Part shown: positions 9,563 through 21,512 of the stretch, piece by piece
Layout of the letters: every line of letters starts with the position of its first letter
How positions within the stretch are numbered: position 1 is the stretch's first letter
Origin: Crenalkalicoccus roseus
Lineage (GTDB): Bacteria > Pseudomonadota > Alphaproteobacteria > Acetobacterales > Acetobacteraceae
Direction of reading: 5' to 3'
Length of the DNA stretch: 64,000 bases
Assembly (NCBI RefSeq): GCF_004761865.1
Contig: NZ_SJDM01000001.1
Coordinates: 186,001 to 250,000 of the forward strand
Made by a program: the position numbers and the translations under genes
The notes under the pieces: generated by a model
What the model was told of the DNA's origin: nothing
Database searches by the model: none
The model's input: only the letters and a program-made list of their open reading frames with translations

Positions 9563-9874
9563 TCAGGCCGCCTTGGCGACGGAAGGGTTCTCGATGATGC
9601 CCATGATGTCGGACTCCTTCATGATCAGCAGCTCCTCGCCGCCGATCTTGACCTCGGTGCCCGACCACTTGCCGAACAGCACGCGGTCGCCCGGCTTGAC
9701 GTCCAGCGGGCGGAGCTCGCCCTTGTCGTTCAGCGTGCCGGCGCCGACGGCGATCACCTCGCCCTCCTGCGGCTTCTCCTTGGCGGTGTCGGGAATGATG
9801 ATGCCGCCCGCCGTCTTCTCCTCCGCGTTGACGCGGCGGACCAGAACGCGGTCATGCAGGGGCCGGAACTTCAT
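9563..9874 (-). CDS. groES: Co-chaperonin GroES (Hsp10)
   Basis: A 103-residue lid protein of the GroEL ring. It begins [14 protein letters not shown] and contains the mobile-loop region [21 protein letters not shown] and the conserved [23 protein letters not shown] ribosome site precedes ATG 9874; the open frame to 9973 lies within the untranslated leader. Transcription very likely starts in the CIRCE-flanked promoter about 113 bases upstream. Confidence 0.97.
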   Translation of the reverse strand: MKFRPLHDRVLVRRVNAEEKTAGGIIIPDTAKEKPQEGEVIAVGAGTLNDKGELRPLDVKPGDRVLFGKWSGTEVKIGGEELLIMKESDIMGIIENPSVAKAA

Positions 9875-9966
9875 GCGGTCCTCTCCTGACGCCTTCGCTG
9901 TGCAGTGTCCGATACTCGCCCCGGGCGGGTCCCCCCTGGCCTTCCCGCGCGGATGGCGGCCGGCCG

Positions 9967-9993
9967 TTAGCACTCCCCCCGAAGGAGTGCTAG
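9967..9993 (-). promoter_or_regulatory. CIRCE operator 1 (HrcA binding site) of groESL
   Basis: TTAGCACTC (9967-9975), nine bases, then GAGTGCTAG (9985-9993). This matches CIRCE (TTAGCACTC-N9-GAGTGCTAA) at 17 of 18 arm positions. It covers the expected transcription start of the promoter just upstream, so HrcA bound here would block initiation. Confidence 0.93.
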
Positions 9994-9994
9994 C

Positions 9995-10023
9995 GATCTA
10001 GGCCAGCCCCGCGCCGACGTCAA
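9995..10023 (-). promoter_or_regulatory. Sigma-70 type promoter of groESL
   Basis: Read on the minus strand: -35 TTGACG (10023-10018), a 17-base spacer, then -10 TAGATC (10000-9995). The start would fall near 9988, inside CIRCE operator 1. The promoter is sandwiched between the two CIRCE elements. Confidence 0.7.
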
Positions 10024-10028
10024 GGGCG

Positions 10029-10055
10029 GCAGCACTCGGGGATGGCGAGTGCTAA
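10029..10055 (-). promoter_or_regulatory. CIRCE operator 2 upstream of the groESL -35 element
   Basis: GCAGCACTC (10029-10037), nine bases, then GAGTGCTAA (10047-10055): 16 of 18 arm positions match CIRCE, and one arm is perfect. Its centre lies 62 bases from that of operator 1, about six helical turns. It could allow two HrcA dimers to cooperate, or could regulate the divergent usg gene. Confidence 0.85.
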
Positions 10056-10164
10056 CAGCCTGATATCGCACGATTTTTCTTGATCGGAACCCGGAACGCC
10101 ATGGCATGCTTCCCTTCCAGGCGAAGGGGGCTCCCGCGCCCCCGCCCGCCACAGACGAGGAAGG

Positions 10165-10446
10165 GTGACGCGCTTGCTGCAGGAGATCGCACACTTCGTC
10201 CGGATCCCCGACTGGCGGCTGACCACCGCCGAGATCCTCTACCACATGCCGGACCATCCCGGCGTGCTGCAGACCTTCATCTGGCAGAAGCTGGACCTGG
10301 CGCCGGAATTCCCGGAGCTGATGCGCTTCCTGGACTTCTGGCGGCGCGAGATCGAAGGGCCGCTGCACTCGGTGCGGGTCGCCTCCTCGGCCCTCATCCG
10401 CCCGGCCGAGCTGCGCTACGCCAACGGGCAGTTCCTGCTGCACTGA
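10165..10446 (+). CDS. usg: Usg family protein
   Basis: A 93-residue protein of the small alphaproteobacterial Usg family, known mainly as an upstream neighbour of trp genes. The family pattern is visible in LTTAEILYHMPDHPGVLQTFIWQ and FPELMRFLDFWRREIEG. It is soluble and has no catalytic motif; its function is unknown. GTG 10165 is used, with a purine-rich GAGGAAGG just before it. It is divergent from groESL and close to CIRCE operator 2, so heat-shock control is possible. Confidence 0.82.
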   Translation: MTRLLQEIAHFVRIPDWRLTTAEILYHMPDHPGVLQTFIWQKLDLAPEFPELMRFLDFWRREIEGPLHSVRVASSALIRPAELRYANGQFLLH

Positions 10447-10473
10447 GGAAGGCGCGGCAAGGGCGGGCGGCTG

Positions 10474-11199
10474 TCAGCGCCCTGCCTCGCCCTCCAGCGC
10501 CCGCCCCGCCCGGTGCCGCCGCAGCAGCCCGAGCCCGATGCCGACCGAGAGGAGCAGCAGCAGGAGGGAGAGGCCGAGCTGCCACGCTCCGTCCACCCGC
10601 ACCCCCTTGCCGAGCAAGGCGAAGACCACCGTCTGCGGCAGGTAGCCGAGGGCGGAGGCGGCGAGGAAGGGCAGGGCCGGCAGCGCCGCCATCCCGGCCA
10701 GCAGGTTCAGCGCCAGGTTGTTGCCCACCGGCAGCAGGCGCAGCGCCAGGGTGGCGCCGAAGGGGCTGCCCGCCAGCGCGTCGCGCAGCGGGCGCAGCCT
10801 GTGCCCGAAGCGCCCAGCCAGGCGGCGTTCCGCCCAGGCCCGCCCCACCAGTCGCGCCCATCCATAGGAGAGCGTGCAGCCGAGAAGCTGCGCGGCGAGG
10901 GCAAGCCCAGTACCGAGCGCGGTGCCGAAGGCATAGCCGGCGAGGAAGGCCACCGCCTGCCGCGGCACCCCGGCCGCGGTCAGCGCCGCGCCGATGCCGA
11001 GGAACACCGCCTCCCCCCACAGGCCCTGGCCGCGCACCAGCCGGTCCACCCATTCGGTGCCCGGCGCCACCCCGGCAGTGCGCAGCACCCAGCCCGCAGC
11101 GGCAAGGCCGAGCGCGAGCAGCGCCAGCTTCGCCAGCGCCCTGCGGCGAGAGCGGGGCGCCGCCTCCCCGCCGCCGGCGGCGAGGGCGGGGGCGCTCAC
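10474..11199 (-). CDS. TVP38/TMEM64 (DedA-like) family membrane protein
   Basis: A 241-residue integral membrane protein. It has an N-terminal helix after a basic patch, then the re-entrant/helix pattern around GVPRQAVAFLAGYAFGTALG and LRLLPVGNNLALNLLAGMAAL, the TVP38/SNARE-associated signature. Relatives act in lipid or undecaprenyl-phosphate handling in the inner membrane. GTG 11199 overlaps the stop of the upstream glycosyltransferase (GTGA), so the pair is translationally coupled. Coupling to a polyprenyl-phosphate type GT2 fits a lipid-carrier role, but that is inference. Confidence 0.85.
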   Translation of the reverse strand: MSAPALAAGGGEAAPRSRRRALAKLALLALGLAAAGWVLRTAGVAPGTEWVDRLVRGQGLWGEAVFLGIGAALTAAGVPRQAVAFLAGYAFGTALGTGLALAAQLLGCTLSYGWARLVGRAWAERRLAGRFGHRLRPLRDALAGSPFGATLALRLLPVGNNLALNLLAGMAALPALPFLAASALGYLPQTVVFALLGKGVRVDGAWQLGLSLLLLLLSVGIGLGLLRRHRAGRALEGEAGR

Positions 11200-12002
11200 G
11201 GCTTCTCCACCACCGGGCGCTTCCAGCGCCGCTGCAGCCAGGCGACGCCGACGAGGTCGAACAGGCTGACCGCCAGACGGTCCAGCGTGCCGTAGTTGGA
11301 GCGCCCGCGCAGCCGCGGGCGGTGGCCGACCGGCTCGCTCACCACCCGCCCGCCCTGGCGCAGCACCAGCGCCGGCAGGTAGCGGTGCATGTGGTCGAAA
11401 TGCGGCAGTTCCAGGAACAGGGCGCGGGGAAACACCTTGAGGCCGCAGCCCGTATCCGGCGTCGCATCGCCGAGCAGGCGGGCGCGGACCGCGTTGGCGA
11501 TGCGGCTGGTGACGCGCTTCACCGCCCCGTCCCGGCGGCGGACCCGGTGGCCGGCCACCAGCACCGGCCCGCCCGCGGCCTCCTCCGCCCGCGCGCGGGC
11601 GAGCAGGCGGGGGATGTCGGCCGGGTCGTTCTGCCCGTCCCCGTCGAGGGTGGCGATCCAGGCGCCGCGCGCCGCCTTCACCCCGGTGACGATGGCCGCG
11701 GACTGGCCGCAGCTCGCGCGGTGGCGCAGGTGACGCAGCGGCGCCCGGGCCGCCGCCGCGCGCAGCGCCGCCGGCGTGTCGTCGGTGGAGCCGTCGTCCA
11801 CGTAGACGATCTCGTGCGCCACGCCGGCCAGGGCGGCCTCGATCTCGTCCACCAGCGGGGCGATGTTCGGCCCCTCGTTGCGGACCGGGACGACGACGGA
11901 GAGCAGCGGCGGATCGTCCGGCGGCGCGGCGCCGGGGACCGCGCCCGCGGCCGGCCCCGGGGGGACGCCGCCAACGGGCGCCGCATCGAGGGCGGGTGGC
12001 AT
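11196..12002 (-). CDS. Family 2 glycosyltransferase (polyprenyl-phosphate sugar synthase type)
   Basis: A 268-residue GT-A enzyme. SVVVPVRNEGPNIAPLVDEI opens the fold, EIVYVDDGSTDDT holds the nucleotide-binding Asp pair, TLDGDGQNDP is the DXD metal site, and DTGCGLKVF with RGRSNYGTLDR are the acceptor-side motifs seen in dolichyl/undecaprenyl-phosphate mannosyl- or glucosyltransferases. No C-terminal helices are present. The Pro/Ala-rich first 30 residues are poorly conserved, so the true start could be a little downstream of ATG 12002. It is divergent from ctaA. Confidence 0.85.
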   Translation of the reverse strand: MPPALDAAPVGGVPPGPAAGAVPGAAPPDDPPLLSVVVPVRNEGPNIAPLVDEIEAALAGVAHEIVYVDDGSTDDTPAALRAAAARAPLRHLRHRASCGQSAAIVTGVKAARGAWIATLDGDGQNDPADIPRLLARARAEEAAGGPVLVAGHRVRRRDGAVKRVTSRIANAVRARLLGDATPDTGCGLKVFPRALFLELPHFDHMHRYLPALVLRQGGRVVSEPVGHRPRLRGRSNYGTLDRLAVSLFDLVGVAWLQRRWKRPVVEKP

Positions 12003-12086
12003 GCGGCGGCTGCGGTAGCAGCCCGCCCCGCCGGCGGCAAGCGGCGCCTGCTGCGCGCCGGGCCGGGCGGCCGTATATGGTCGGCC

Positions 12087-13175
12087 ATGCCCTTCGATCT
12101 CCGCTCCCCCCACCCGGCCACCGCGCAGCATGCCGGAGGGAACCCGCGCGCCATCGCCTGGTGGCTGCTCGGCGTTGCCGCCATGGTCTGGATCATGGTG
12201 GCGATCGGTGGCGCCACGCGCCTGACCGGCTCGGGCCTGTCCATCATGGAATGGGCGCCGATCTCGGGCATCCTGCCGCCGCTGACCGAAGCCGAGTGGC
12301 GGCGCCTCTACGACCTCTACCGCACCATCCCGCAATACGAGCTGGTCAACCGCGGCTTCGGCCTGGAAGGCTTCAAGCAGATCTTCTGGCTGGAATGGAT
12401 CCACCGCCTCTGGGGGCGGCTGATCGGTCTCGCCTACCTGCTGCCGCTGGCCTGGTTCTGGGCCAGCGGGCGGATCCCGCCGGGCTACCGGTGGCGGCTG
12501 CTCGGGCTGCTGGCGCTCGGGGGGCTGCAGGGGGTGGTCGGGTGGTTCATGGTCGCCTCGGGCTTCGAGCCGGAGCGCACCGCCGTGTCCCCCTACCGTC
12601 TCGTCCTGCATCTCGGCCTCGCGCTCGTGCTCTACGCGGCGCTGCTCTGGACCGCGCTGACACTGCTGCGCCCCGCCCCCGCCCCGGTGGGGGCGGAGGA
12701 GCGCGCGGCGCGGCTGGGGGTCCGCCGGGCGGTGGTGCTCGCCACCTGGCTGCTGGTGGCGGCGATGCTGGCGGGCGGATTTGTCGCGGGACTCCGGGCT
12801 GGTTTCGACTACAATACGTTCCCGCTGATGGACGGCCGGCTGGTGCCGGAGGGTTATGCCATGCTCTCGCCCTTCTGGCGGAACATGACGGGGAATGTCG
12901 CCGCGGTGCAGTTCAACCACAGGCTCCTGGCCACCCTGGCCGGCCTTGCCGCCCTCGGCGCCGCGGCGCTGGCCTGGTGCCGCCTGCCGCCGGGGCGGGC
13001 GCGGCTGGCCTGCCTCGCCCTCGGGGGTGCGACCCTGCTGCAATACGCGCTCGGCGTCGCCACGCTGCTGCTCGTCGTGCCGGTCTGGCTCGGCACGCTG
13101 CACCAAGCGACGGCGGTGCTGGTGCTGAGCGCGGCGCTCCTCGCGCTGCACGCGCTGCGCGCCCCGGCGCGGTAG
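12087..13175 (+). CDS. ctaA: Heme A synthase (COX15/CtaA type)
   Basis: A 362-residue, eight-helix membrane monooxygenase that oxidises the C8 methyl of heme O to a formyl group. Heme-binding histidine blocks are visible at WLEWIHRLWGRLIGL, LHLGLALVLYAAL, VQFNHRLLATLAG and GTLHQATAVLVL. GGATRLTGSGLSIMEWAPISG is the type 2 (proteobacterial/mitochondrial) N-terminal signature. It completes the heme A pathway begun by ctaB but sits about 9 kb from the oxidase operon. The kinase gene starts nine bases downstream. Confidence 0.95.
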   Translation: MPFDLRSPHPATAQHAGGNPRAIAWWLLGVAAMVWIMVAIGGATRLTGSGLSIMEWAPISGILPPLTEAEWRRLYDLYRTIPQYELVNRGFGLEGFKQIFWLEWIHRLWGRLIGLAYLLPLAWFWASGRIPPGYRWRLLGLLALGGLQGVVGWFMVASGFEPERTAVSPYRLVLHLGLALVLYAALLWTALTLLRPAPAPVGAEERAARLGVRRAVVLATWLLVAAMLAGGFVAGLRAGFDYNTFPLMDGRLVPEGYAMLSPFWRNMTGNVAAVQFNHRLLATLAGLAALGAAALAWCRLPPGRARLACLALGGATLLQYALGVATLLLVVPVWLGTLHQATAVLVLSAALLALHALRAPAR

Positions 13176-13184
13176 GGGGAGGCG

Positions 13185-16610
<3,426 letters not shown>

Positions 16611-16666
16611 GGCCGCGGCCGGCCCGGCCGCGGCGCCCCCATCCACCCCGATCCGGCGGAGGCCCG

Positions 16667-18103
16667 ATGCCGCTCGACACCCCGCTTGCCGTCACCGACC
16701 GGCTGTTCTTCGCCGAGCTCGACCAGGGCGCCGCCCGGCGCGTGGTCGAGGAGGCGCTCGCCGGCGCCGAGGACGGGGAGCTGTTCCTGGAATACCGCGA
16801 GAGCGAGGCGCTCTCCCTCGACGACGGGCGCATCCGCGCCGCCTCCTTCGACGCCACGCGCGGCTTCGGCCTGCGCGCCGTGCTGGGCGAGGCGGCGGGC
16901 TACGCCCATGCGGGCGAGATCTCCGAGGCGGCGCTCCGGCGCGCGGCGGAGACGGTGAAGGCGGTGCGCCAGGGCCGCTCCGGCACGCTGGATGTCGGCC
17001 CGCGCCCGACCAATGCCCGGCTCTACGAGGGGGACAACCCGCTCTCGCGGCTCGACTTCGCCGCCAAGACCAGGCTGCTCGCCGAGATGGACGCCTATGC
17101 GCGCGGGCGCGATCCGCGCGTCAGGCAGGTGATGGCCTCGCTCACCGGGGAGTGGCAGGCGGTGCAGATCCTGCGCCCGGACGGCACGCGCGTCGCCGAC
17201 CTCCGCCCGCTGGTGCGGCTGAACGTCAGCGTGGTGGTGGAGCGGAACGGCCGGCGCGAGACCGGCAGCCACGGCATGGGCGGCCGCTTCGCCTACGGGC
17301 GGATCGTGGAGGAGACGGCCTGGAAGGCGGCGGTGGAGGAGGCGCTGCGCCAAGCGCTGGTGAACCTCGAGAGCGTGCCCGCCCCGGCCGGGGAGATGGA
17401 GGTGGTGCTCGGCCCCGGCTGGCCCGGCATCCTGCTGCACGAGGCGATCGGGCATGGGCTGGAGGGCGACTTCAACCGCAAGAAGACCTCGGCCTTCGCC
17501 GGGCTGGTCGGGCAGCGCATCGCCGCGCCGGGGGTGACAGTGGTGGACGACGGCACCCTCCCCGACCGCCGCGGCTCCATCACCGTGGACGACGAGGGCA
17601 CCCCCTCCGGCCGCACCGTGCTGATCGAGGACGGCATCCTCAGGGGCTTCATCCAGGACCGGCAGAACGCCCGGCTGATGGGCGTCGTCCCCACCGGCAA
17701 CGGGCGGCGCCAGTCCTACGCCCACATCCCGATGCCGCGCATGACCAACACGGTGATGCTGAACGGCGGCCAGGCGCCGGAGGAGATCATCCGCAGCGTC
17801 AGGCGCGGCCTCTACGCGGTGAATTTCGGCGGCGGCCAGGTGGACATCACCAGCGGCAAGTTCGTCTTCTCCGCCGCCGAGGCCTATCTGATCGAGGACG
17901 GCAAGGTGGGCGCGCCGGTGAAGGGCGCGACGCTGATCGGCAACGGGCCGGACGCGCTGACGCGGGTGTCCATGGTCGGCAACGACATGGCGCTCGATCC
18001 CGGGATCGGCACCTGCGGCAAGAACGGGCAGGGCGTGCCGGTGGGGGTGGGGCAGCCGACGATCAAGCTTGCGGGGCTGACGGTGGGCGGCACCGCGGTC
18101 TGA
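16667..18103 (+). CDS. tldD: Metalloprotease TldD
   Basis: A 478-residue TldD/PmbA-family zinc protease subunit, known to process peptides such as microcin B17 and to act in a heterodimer with TldE. The active site is HEAIGH at residues 258-263 followed by GLEGDFNRKKTSAF. LTVGGTAV lies at the C-terminus, as in TldD. GGAGG just upstream sets ATG 16667 over the longer frame from 16607. No tldE partner is present in the window, and the peptide substrate is unknown. Confidence 0.95.
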   Translation: MPLDTPLAVTDRLFFAELDQGAARRVVEEALAGAEDGELFLEYRESEALSLDDGRIRAASFDATRGFGLRAVLGEAAGYAHAGEISEAALRRAAETVKAVRQGRSGTLDVGPRPTNARLYEGDNPLSRLDFAAKTRLLAEMDAYARGRDPRVRQVMASLTGEWQAVQILRPDGTRVADLRPLVRLNVSVVVERNGRRETGSHGMGGRFAYGRIVEETAWKAAVEEALRQALVNLESVPAPAGEMEVVLGPGWPGILLHEAIGHGLEGDFNRKKTSAFAGLVGQRIAAPGVTVVDDGTLPDRRGSITVDDEGTPSGRTVLIEDGILRGFIQDRQNARLMGVVPTGNGRRQSYAHIPMPRMTNTVMLNGGQAPEEIIRSVRRGLYAVNFGGGQVDITSGKFVFSAAEAYLIEDGKVGAPVKGATLIGNGPDALTRVSMVGNDMALDPGIGTCGKNGQGVPVGVGQPTIKLAGLTVGGTAV

Positions 18104-18176
18104 TCCCTCGCCTCCGGCGGGCCCGGCTGGCATCCTGCCGCTGCCGGCCCGGCCGGCGAGGGAGAGGAGGCACGCC

Positions 18177-18818
18177 ATGTCCGTCGTCCTGCACGGCCCG
18201 TCCTACAGCACCTATGCCCGCACCGTGCGCATGGTGCTGGAGGAGAAGGGCATCCCCTACACGCTGCACGAGGTGGACCTGCTCAGGGGCGAGGGCCAGT
18301 CGCCCGAGCACCTTGCCCGCCACCCCTGGGGCAAGGTGCCGGTGCTGGAGCATGACGGCTTCGCCCTCTACGAGACCTTTGCGATCGGCCGCTACCTGGA
18401 CGAGGCCTTCCCCGGCCCCCGCCTGCAGCCCGAGGAGGTGCGGGCGCGGGCGCGCATGACGCAGATCTGCGGCATCATCGACAGCTACGCCTATGGTGCC
18501 GCGATCGGGAAGGTGTTCTGGCAGGCGGCGGTGGTGCCGATGCAGGGCGGCACGCCGGACCAGGCGGTGGTCGCGCAGGGCCTCGAGCAGTCCGCCCGCG
18601 CCTTCCGCGCGCTGGAGGCGCTGATGCCGGGCGAGGAGGGCTTCCTCTGCGGCGGCGGGCTGACGCTTGCCGACCTGCACCTGGTGCCGGTGGTGGACTA
18701 CTTCGCCATGGTCCCGCCCGGCCGGTCGGCGCTGGAGGGCCATCCGCGCCTCTCCGCCTGGTGGCGCCGCATCGCGGAGCGGCCGAGCGTGGTGAAGACG
18801 AAGCCGCGGCTGGGGTAG
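18177..18818 (+). CDS. Glutathione S-transferase family protein
   Basis: A 213-residue cytosolic GST. The thioredoxin-like N-terminal domain begins VVLHGPSYSTYARTVRMVLEEKGIPY and includes the cis-Pro/gamma-Glu site HPWGKVPVLEHDGFALYETFAI. The helical C-terminal domain contains LTLADLHLVPVVDYF. Family length is normal. Substrate is unknown. It lies 73 bases after tldD, possibly in the same transcript, and ends 22 bases from the convergent ribF. Confidence 0.92.
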   Translation: MSVVLHGPSYSTYARTVRMVLEEKGIPYTLHEVDLLRGEGQSPEHLARHPWGKVPVLEHDGFALYETFAIGRYLDEAFPGPRLQPEEVRARARMTQICGIIDSYAYGAAIGKVFWQAAVVPMQGGTPDQAVVAQGLEQSARAFRALEALMPGEEGFLCGGGLTLADLHLVPVVDYFAMVPPGRSALEGHPRLSAWWRRIAERPSVVKTKPRLG

Positions 18819-18840
18819 GGCGGCTGCCGTTCGGGCGGGG

Positions 18841-19764
18841 TCAGCCCAGCGCCCGCCGCGCCGCCTCCGCATCCGCCGCGATCGCCTCCCGCAGCGCCTC
18901 GAGGTCCGGGAAGCGGGCGTCGGGGCGCAGGAAGTGGCGCATGCGCACGCGGATCTCCTGCCCGTAGAGGTCGCCCGCGAAGTCGAACAGGTGCACCTCG
19001 AGCCGCGTCTCCGGGTCGCCGCCGAGGGTGGGGCGGCGGCCGACATTGGCCACCCCCTTCGCCTCCCGCCCGTCCGGCAGCGCCACCGTCACGGCATAGA
19101 CGCCGCGCGCCGGCTCCAGGTGCCGGCCGAGCCAGAGATTGGCGGTCGGCCAGCCCAGCACCCGGCCGAGCTTGTCGCCATGCGCCACCTCGCCGCGGAT
19201 CTCCCAGGGGCGGCCGAGCATCTCGTTGGCCCGTTCCGGGTAGCCGTCCTGCAGCAGGCGGCGGATGCGGGTGGAGGAGATGGGGCCGGCGACGTCCGTC
19301 ACCGGCGGCACCACGGTAAGGCCGATGCCGCGATCCTCCGCCATGCGCGCGAGCAGGGTGGTGTCGCCGCCGCGGCGGTGGCCGAAGGCGAAGTCGGTGC
19401 CGCAGGCCAGGTGCTGCGCGCCGATGCCCTTGTGCAGCACCTCCTCGACGAAGGCCTCGGCCGGCATGGCGGCGAGCGCCGCGTCGAAGGGGAGGGCATA
19501 GACGATGGAGACCCCCGCCGCGCCCATCGCCTCGGCCTTGGCCGGCAGCAGGGTGAGGCGGAAGGGCGGGTCGTCGGGGCGGAAATGCTCGCGCGGATGC
19601 GGCTCGAAGGTGAGCGCCGCGAGCGGGGCCTGCGGCCGCGCCGCGTGCGCCGCCCGCAGCACGGCGAGATGGCCGAGATGCACCCCGTCCATGTTGCCGA
19701 GCGCCACCGTGGCGCCGCGCAGCTCCTGCGGCAGGTCGCGCCAGCCGGCGACGATGCGGGGCAT
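18841..19764 (-). CDS. ribF: Bifunctional riboflavin kinase/FAD synthetase
   Basis: A 307-residue RibF that makes FMN and then FAD. The N-terminal nucleotidyltransferase domain has VALGNMDGVHLGHLAVL (family usually GxFDGxHxGH; here Met replaces Phe), TFEPHPREHF and the ISSTRIRRLL motif. The C-terminal kinase domain has GDKLGRVLGWPTANL and RGVYAVTV, with the conserved PTAN. ATG 19764 fits the family start. It follows the MaoC-domain gene by 14 bases. Confidence 0.95.
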   Translation of the reverse strand: MPRIVAGWRDLPQELRGATVALGNMDGVHLGHLAVLRAAHAARPQAPLAALTFEPHPREHFRPDDPPFRLTLLPAKAEAMGAAGVSIVYALPFDAALAAMPAEAFVEEVLHKGIGAQHLACGTDFAFGHRRGGDTTLLARMAEDRGIGLTVVPPVTDVAGPISSTRIRRLLQDGYPERANEMLGRPWEIRGEVAHGDKLGRVLGWPTANLWLGRHLEPARGVYAVTVALPDGREAKGVANVGRRPTLGGDPETRLEVHLFDFAGDLYGQEIRVRMRHFLRPDARFPDLEALREAIAADAEAARRALG

Positions 19765-19778
19765 GGCGCCCGGCGGGG

Positions 19779-20225
19779 TCACTCGGCCGCGGCGGCGTGG
19801 CGCATGGCGCGGCTGGGAACGGAGACGAAGGCCTCGCCCTCCAGCACCGGCTGGCCGGCCACGGTGCAGACGGTGCGCAGCGTCGCGCGGTGCTTGTCGG
19901 GGTGCAGGGCCACCACCTCCACCGTCGCGGTCACGGTCTGGCCGATGCGGACGGGGGCGCGGAATTTCAGCGACTGGGAGAGGTAGATGGTCCCCGGGCC
20001 GGGAAGCTGGGTGCCGAGCACCTTGGTGATCAGCCCCGCCGCCAGCATGCCGTGGGCGATCCGCTCCTTGAAGATGGTGTCCCTGGCGTATTCGGCGTTG
20101 AGATGCATCGGGTTGGTGTCGCCGGTGACGGCGGCGAACAGCACGATGTCGGCCTCGGTGATGGTCTTGCCGAAGCTCGCCTTCTGCCCGACCTCGAGAT
20201 CCTCGAAGAAGGTTCCTTCCGACAT
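19779..20225 (-). CDS. MaoC-domain (R)-hydratase
   Basis: A 148-residue hot-dog fold protein. The catalytic Asp/His segment is ADIVLFAAVTGDTNPMHLN, with the helix IAHGMLAAGLITKVLGTQLPGPGT. This is the R-specific enoyl-CoA hydratase/MaoC pattern, acting on (R)-3-hydroxyacyl-CoA or related thioesters. ATG 20225 begins MSEGTFFEDL; an earlier GTG (20255) gives only a basic stretch. It is the first gene of a two-gene unit with ribF, with no obvious metabolic link. Confidence 0.88.
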   Translation of the reverse strand: MSEGTFFEDLEVGQKASFGKTITEADIVLFAAVTGDTNPMHLNAEYARDTIFKERIAHGMLAAGLITKVLGTQLPGPGTIYLSQSLKFRAPVRIGQTVTATVEVVALHPDKHRATLRTVCTVAGQPVLEGEAFVSVPSRAMRHAAAAE

Positions 20226-20345
20226 CCGCCGCCCGCTCCTGCTGCGCCGCACCAACGATCCGGTCTAGCGGCGGCGGCGGCGGTGGACAAGCGGCCGGGC
20301 GGACGCGACAAGGTCCGCATCCAGAACGTCGCACGGAAGCCACAC

Positions 20346-21479
20346 ATGCCCCGCACCACCATCGGCAGCTCGCACCGCCTGCTCGAGGAGCTGCGCGCCT
20401 GGGTCGAACGCGAGACCCCCTCCACCGACGCCGCGGCGGTGAACGGGCTGCTCGACCTGGCCGAGGCCGGGCTGCGCGCGGCGGGTGCCGCGGTCGAGCG
20501 GCTGCCGGGGCGGGACGGCTTCGGCGACACGCTGATCGCCCGCACCCCGGGCGAGGGCCCGCCGGTGGTGGTGGCGGGCCATGTGGACACGGTCTGGGAC
20601 CACGGCACGCTCGCCGGCGCCATGCCCTTCCGGGTGGAGGGGGAGCGCGCCTACGGCCCCGGCATCTACGACATGAAGGCCGGCAGCTTCATGGCCTTCC
20701 ACTGCGTGCGCGAGATCCTGCGCCAGGGCACGCCCACCCGCCGCCCCGTCACCCTGCTGCTGACGCCGGACGAGGAGGTGGGCAGCCCGACCAGCCGCGC
20801 CGCGATCGAGCGCGAGGCGAGGGGCGCGGCCGCGGTGCTGATCCCCGAGCCGGCGGCCGGCCCGCGCGGCGCCTGCGTCACCGAGCGCAAGGGCACCGGC
20901 GGCTTCACCCTGCGCGTCACCGGCCGCAGCGCCCATGCCGGGGGCAATTGGAGCGAGGGGCGCAGCGCCGTCGTCGCCCTGTCCCGCGCCGTGCTGGCGA
21001 TCCATGCGCTGACCGACCTCGACCGCGGCGTGACCACCAATTGCGCCCCCGTCTGGGGCGGCACGCGGCCGAACGTGATCCCGGCCGAGGCCGGCTGCCG
21101 GGTGGATTTCCGCGTTCCCTCGCTCGCGGAGGGGGAGAGGGTGGTGGCCGCCATCCGCGCCCTGGCGGGCTCGCCCGAGGAGGGGATCGCGATCGAGGTG
21201 ACGGGGGGGATGAACCGACCGCCCTTCCCGGAGACGCCGGCGGGGCTCGCCCTCTATGCCCGCGCGCGGGAGATCGCGGCGCGCCAGGGCTACGAGTTGC
21301 CGAAGCAGCCCCGCGGCGGCGGCTCGGACGGCAATTTCACCGCGGCCATGGGCATCCCGACGCTCGACGGGCTCGGCTGCCCCGGCGCCGGCGCCCATGC
21401 GCCGGAGGAGCACATCCGCTGGACCGAGCTGGCGCCGCGCTGCGCCACGCTGTGCGAGCTGCTGGAGACGCTGGAATAG
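20346..21479 (+). CDS. M20 family metallopeptidase (glutamate carboxypeptidase type)
   Basis: A 377-residue zinc aminoacylase/carboxypeptidase. Metal-binding segments are VVAGHVDTVWD, YGPGIYDMKAG and LLTPDEEVGSPTSR, with the dimerisation domain starting at GTGGFTLRVTGRSAHAGG and a final EEHIRWTEL. This layout resembles Pseudomonas carboxypeptidase G2, which removes C-terminal glutamate from folates and N-acyl glutamates. The substrate here is not determined. No signal peptide is seen. It faces the gntR gene, separated by a hairpin. Confidence 0.9.
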   Translation: MPRTTIGSSHRLLEELRAWVERETPSTDAAAVNGLLDLAEAGLRAAGAAVERLPGRDGFGDTLIARTPGEGPPVVVAGHVDTVWDHGTLAGAMPFRVEGERAYGPGIYDMKAGSFMAFHCVREILRQGTPTRRPVTLLLTPDEEVGSPTSRAAIEREARGAAAVLIPEPAAGPRGACVTERKGTGGFTLRVTGRSAHAGGNWSEGRSAVVALSRAVLAIHALTDLDRGVTTNCAPVWGGTRPNVIPAEAGCRVDFRVPSLAEGERVVAAIRALAGSPEEGIAIEVTGGMNRPPFPETPAGLALYARAREIAARQGYELPKQPRGGGSDGNFTAAMGIPTLDGLGCPGAGAHAPEEHIRWTELAPRCATLCELLETLE

Positions 21480-21480
21480 A

Positions 21481-21505
21481 CCGGCCGCGGCCCCCGGACG
21501 GCCGG
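21481..21505. terminator. Hairpin between convergent M20 peptidase and GntR genes
   Basis: CCGGCCG (21481-21487) pairs with CGGCCGG (21499-21505). It has a seven-base stem and no T-run. It is located directly after the peptidase stop and eight bases before the regulator stop, so a bidirectional stop is plausible. Confidence 0.4.
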
Positions 21506-21512
21506 GGCGCGC

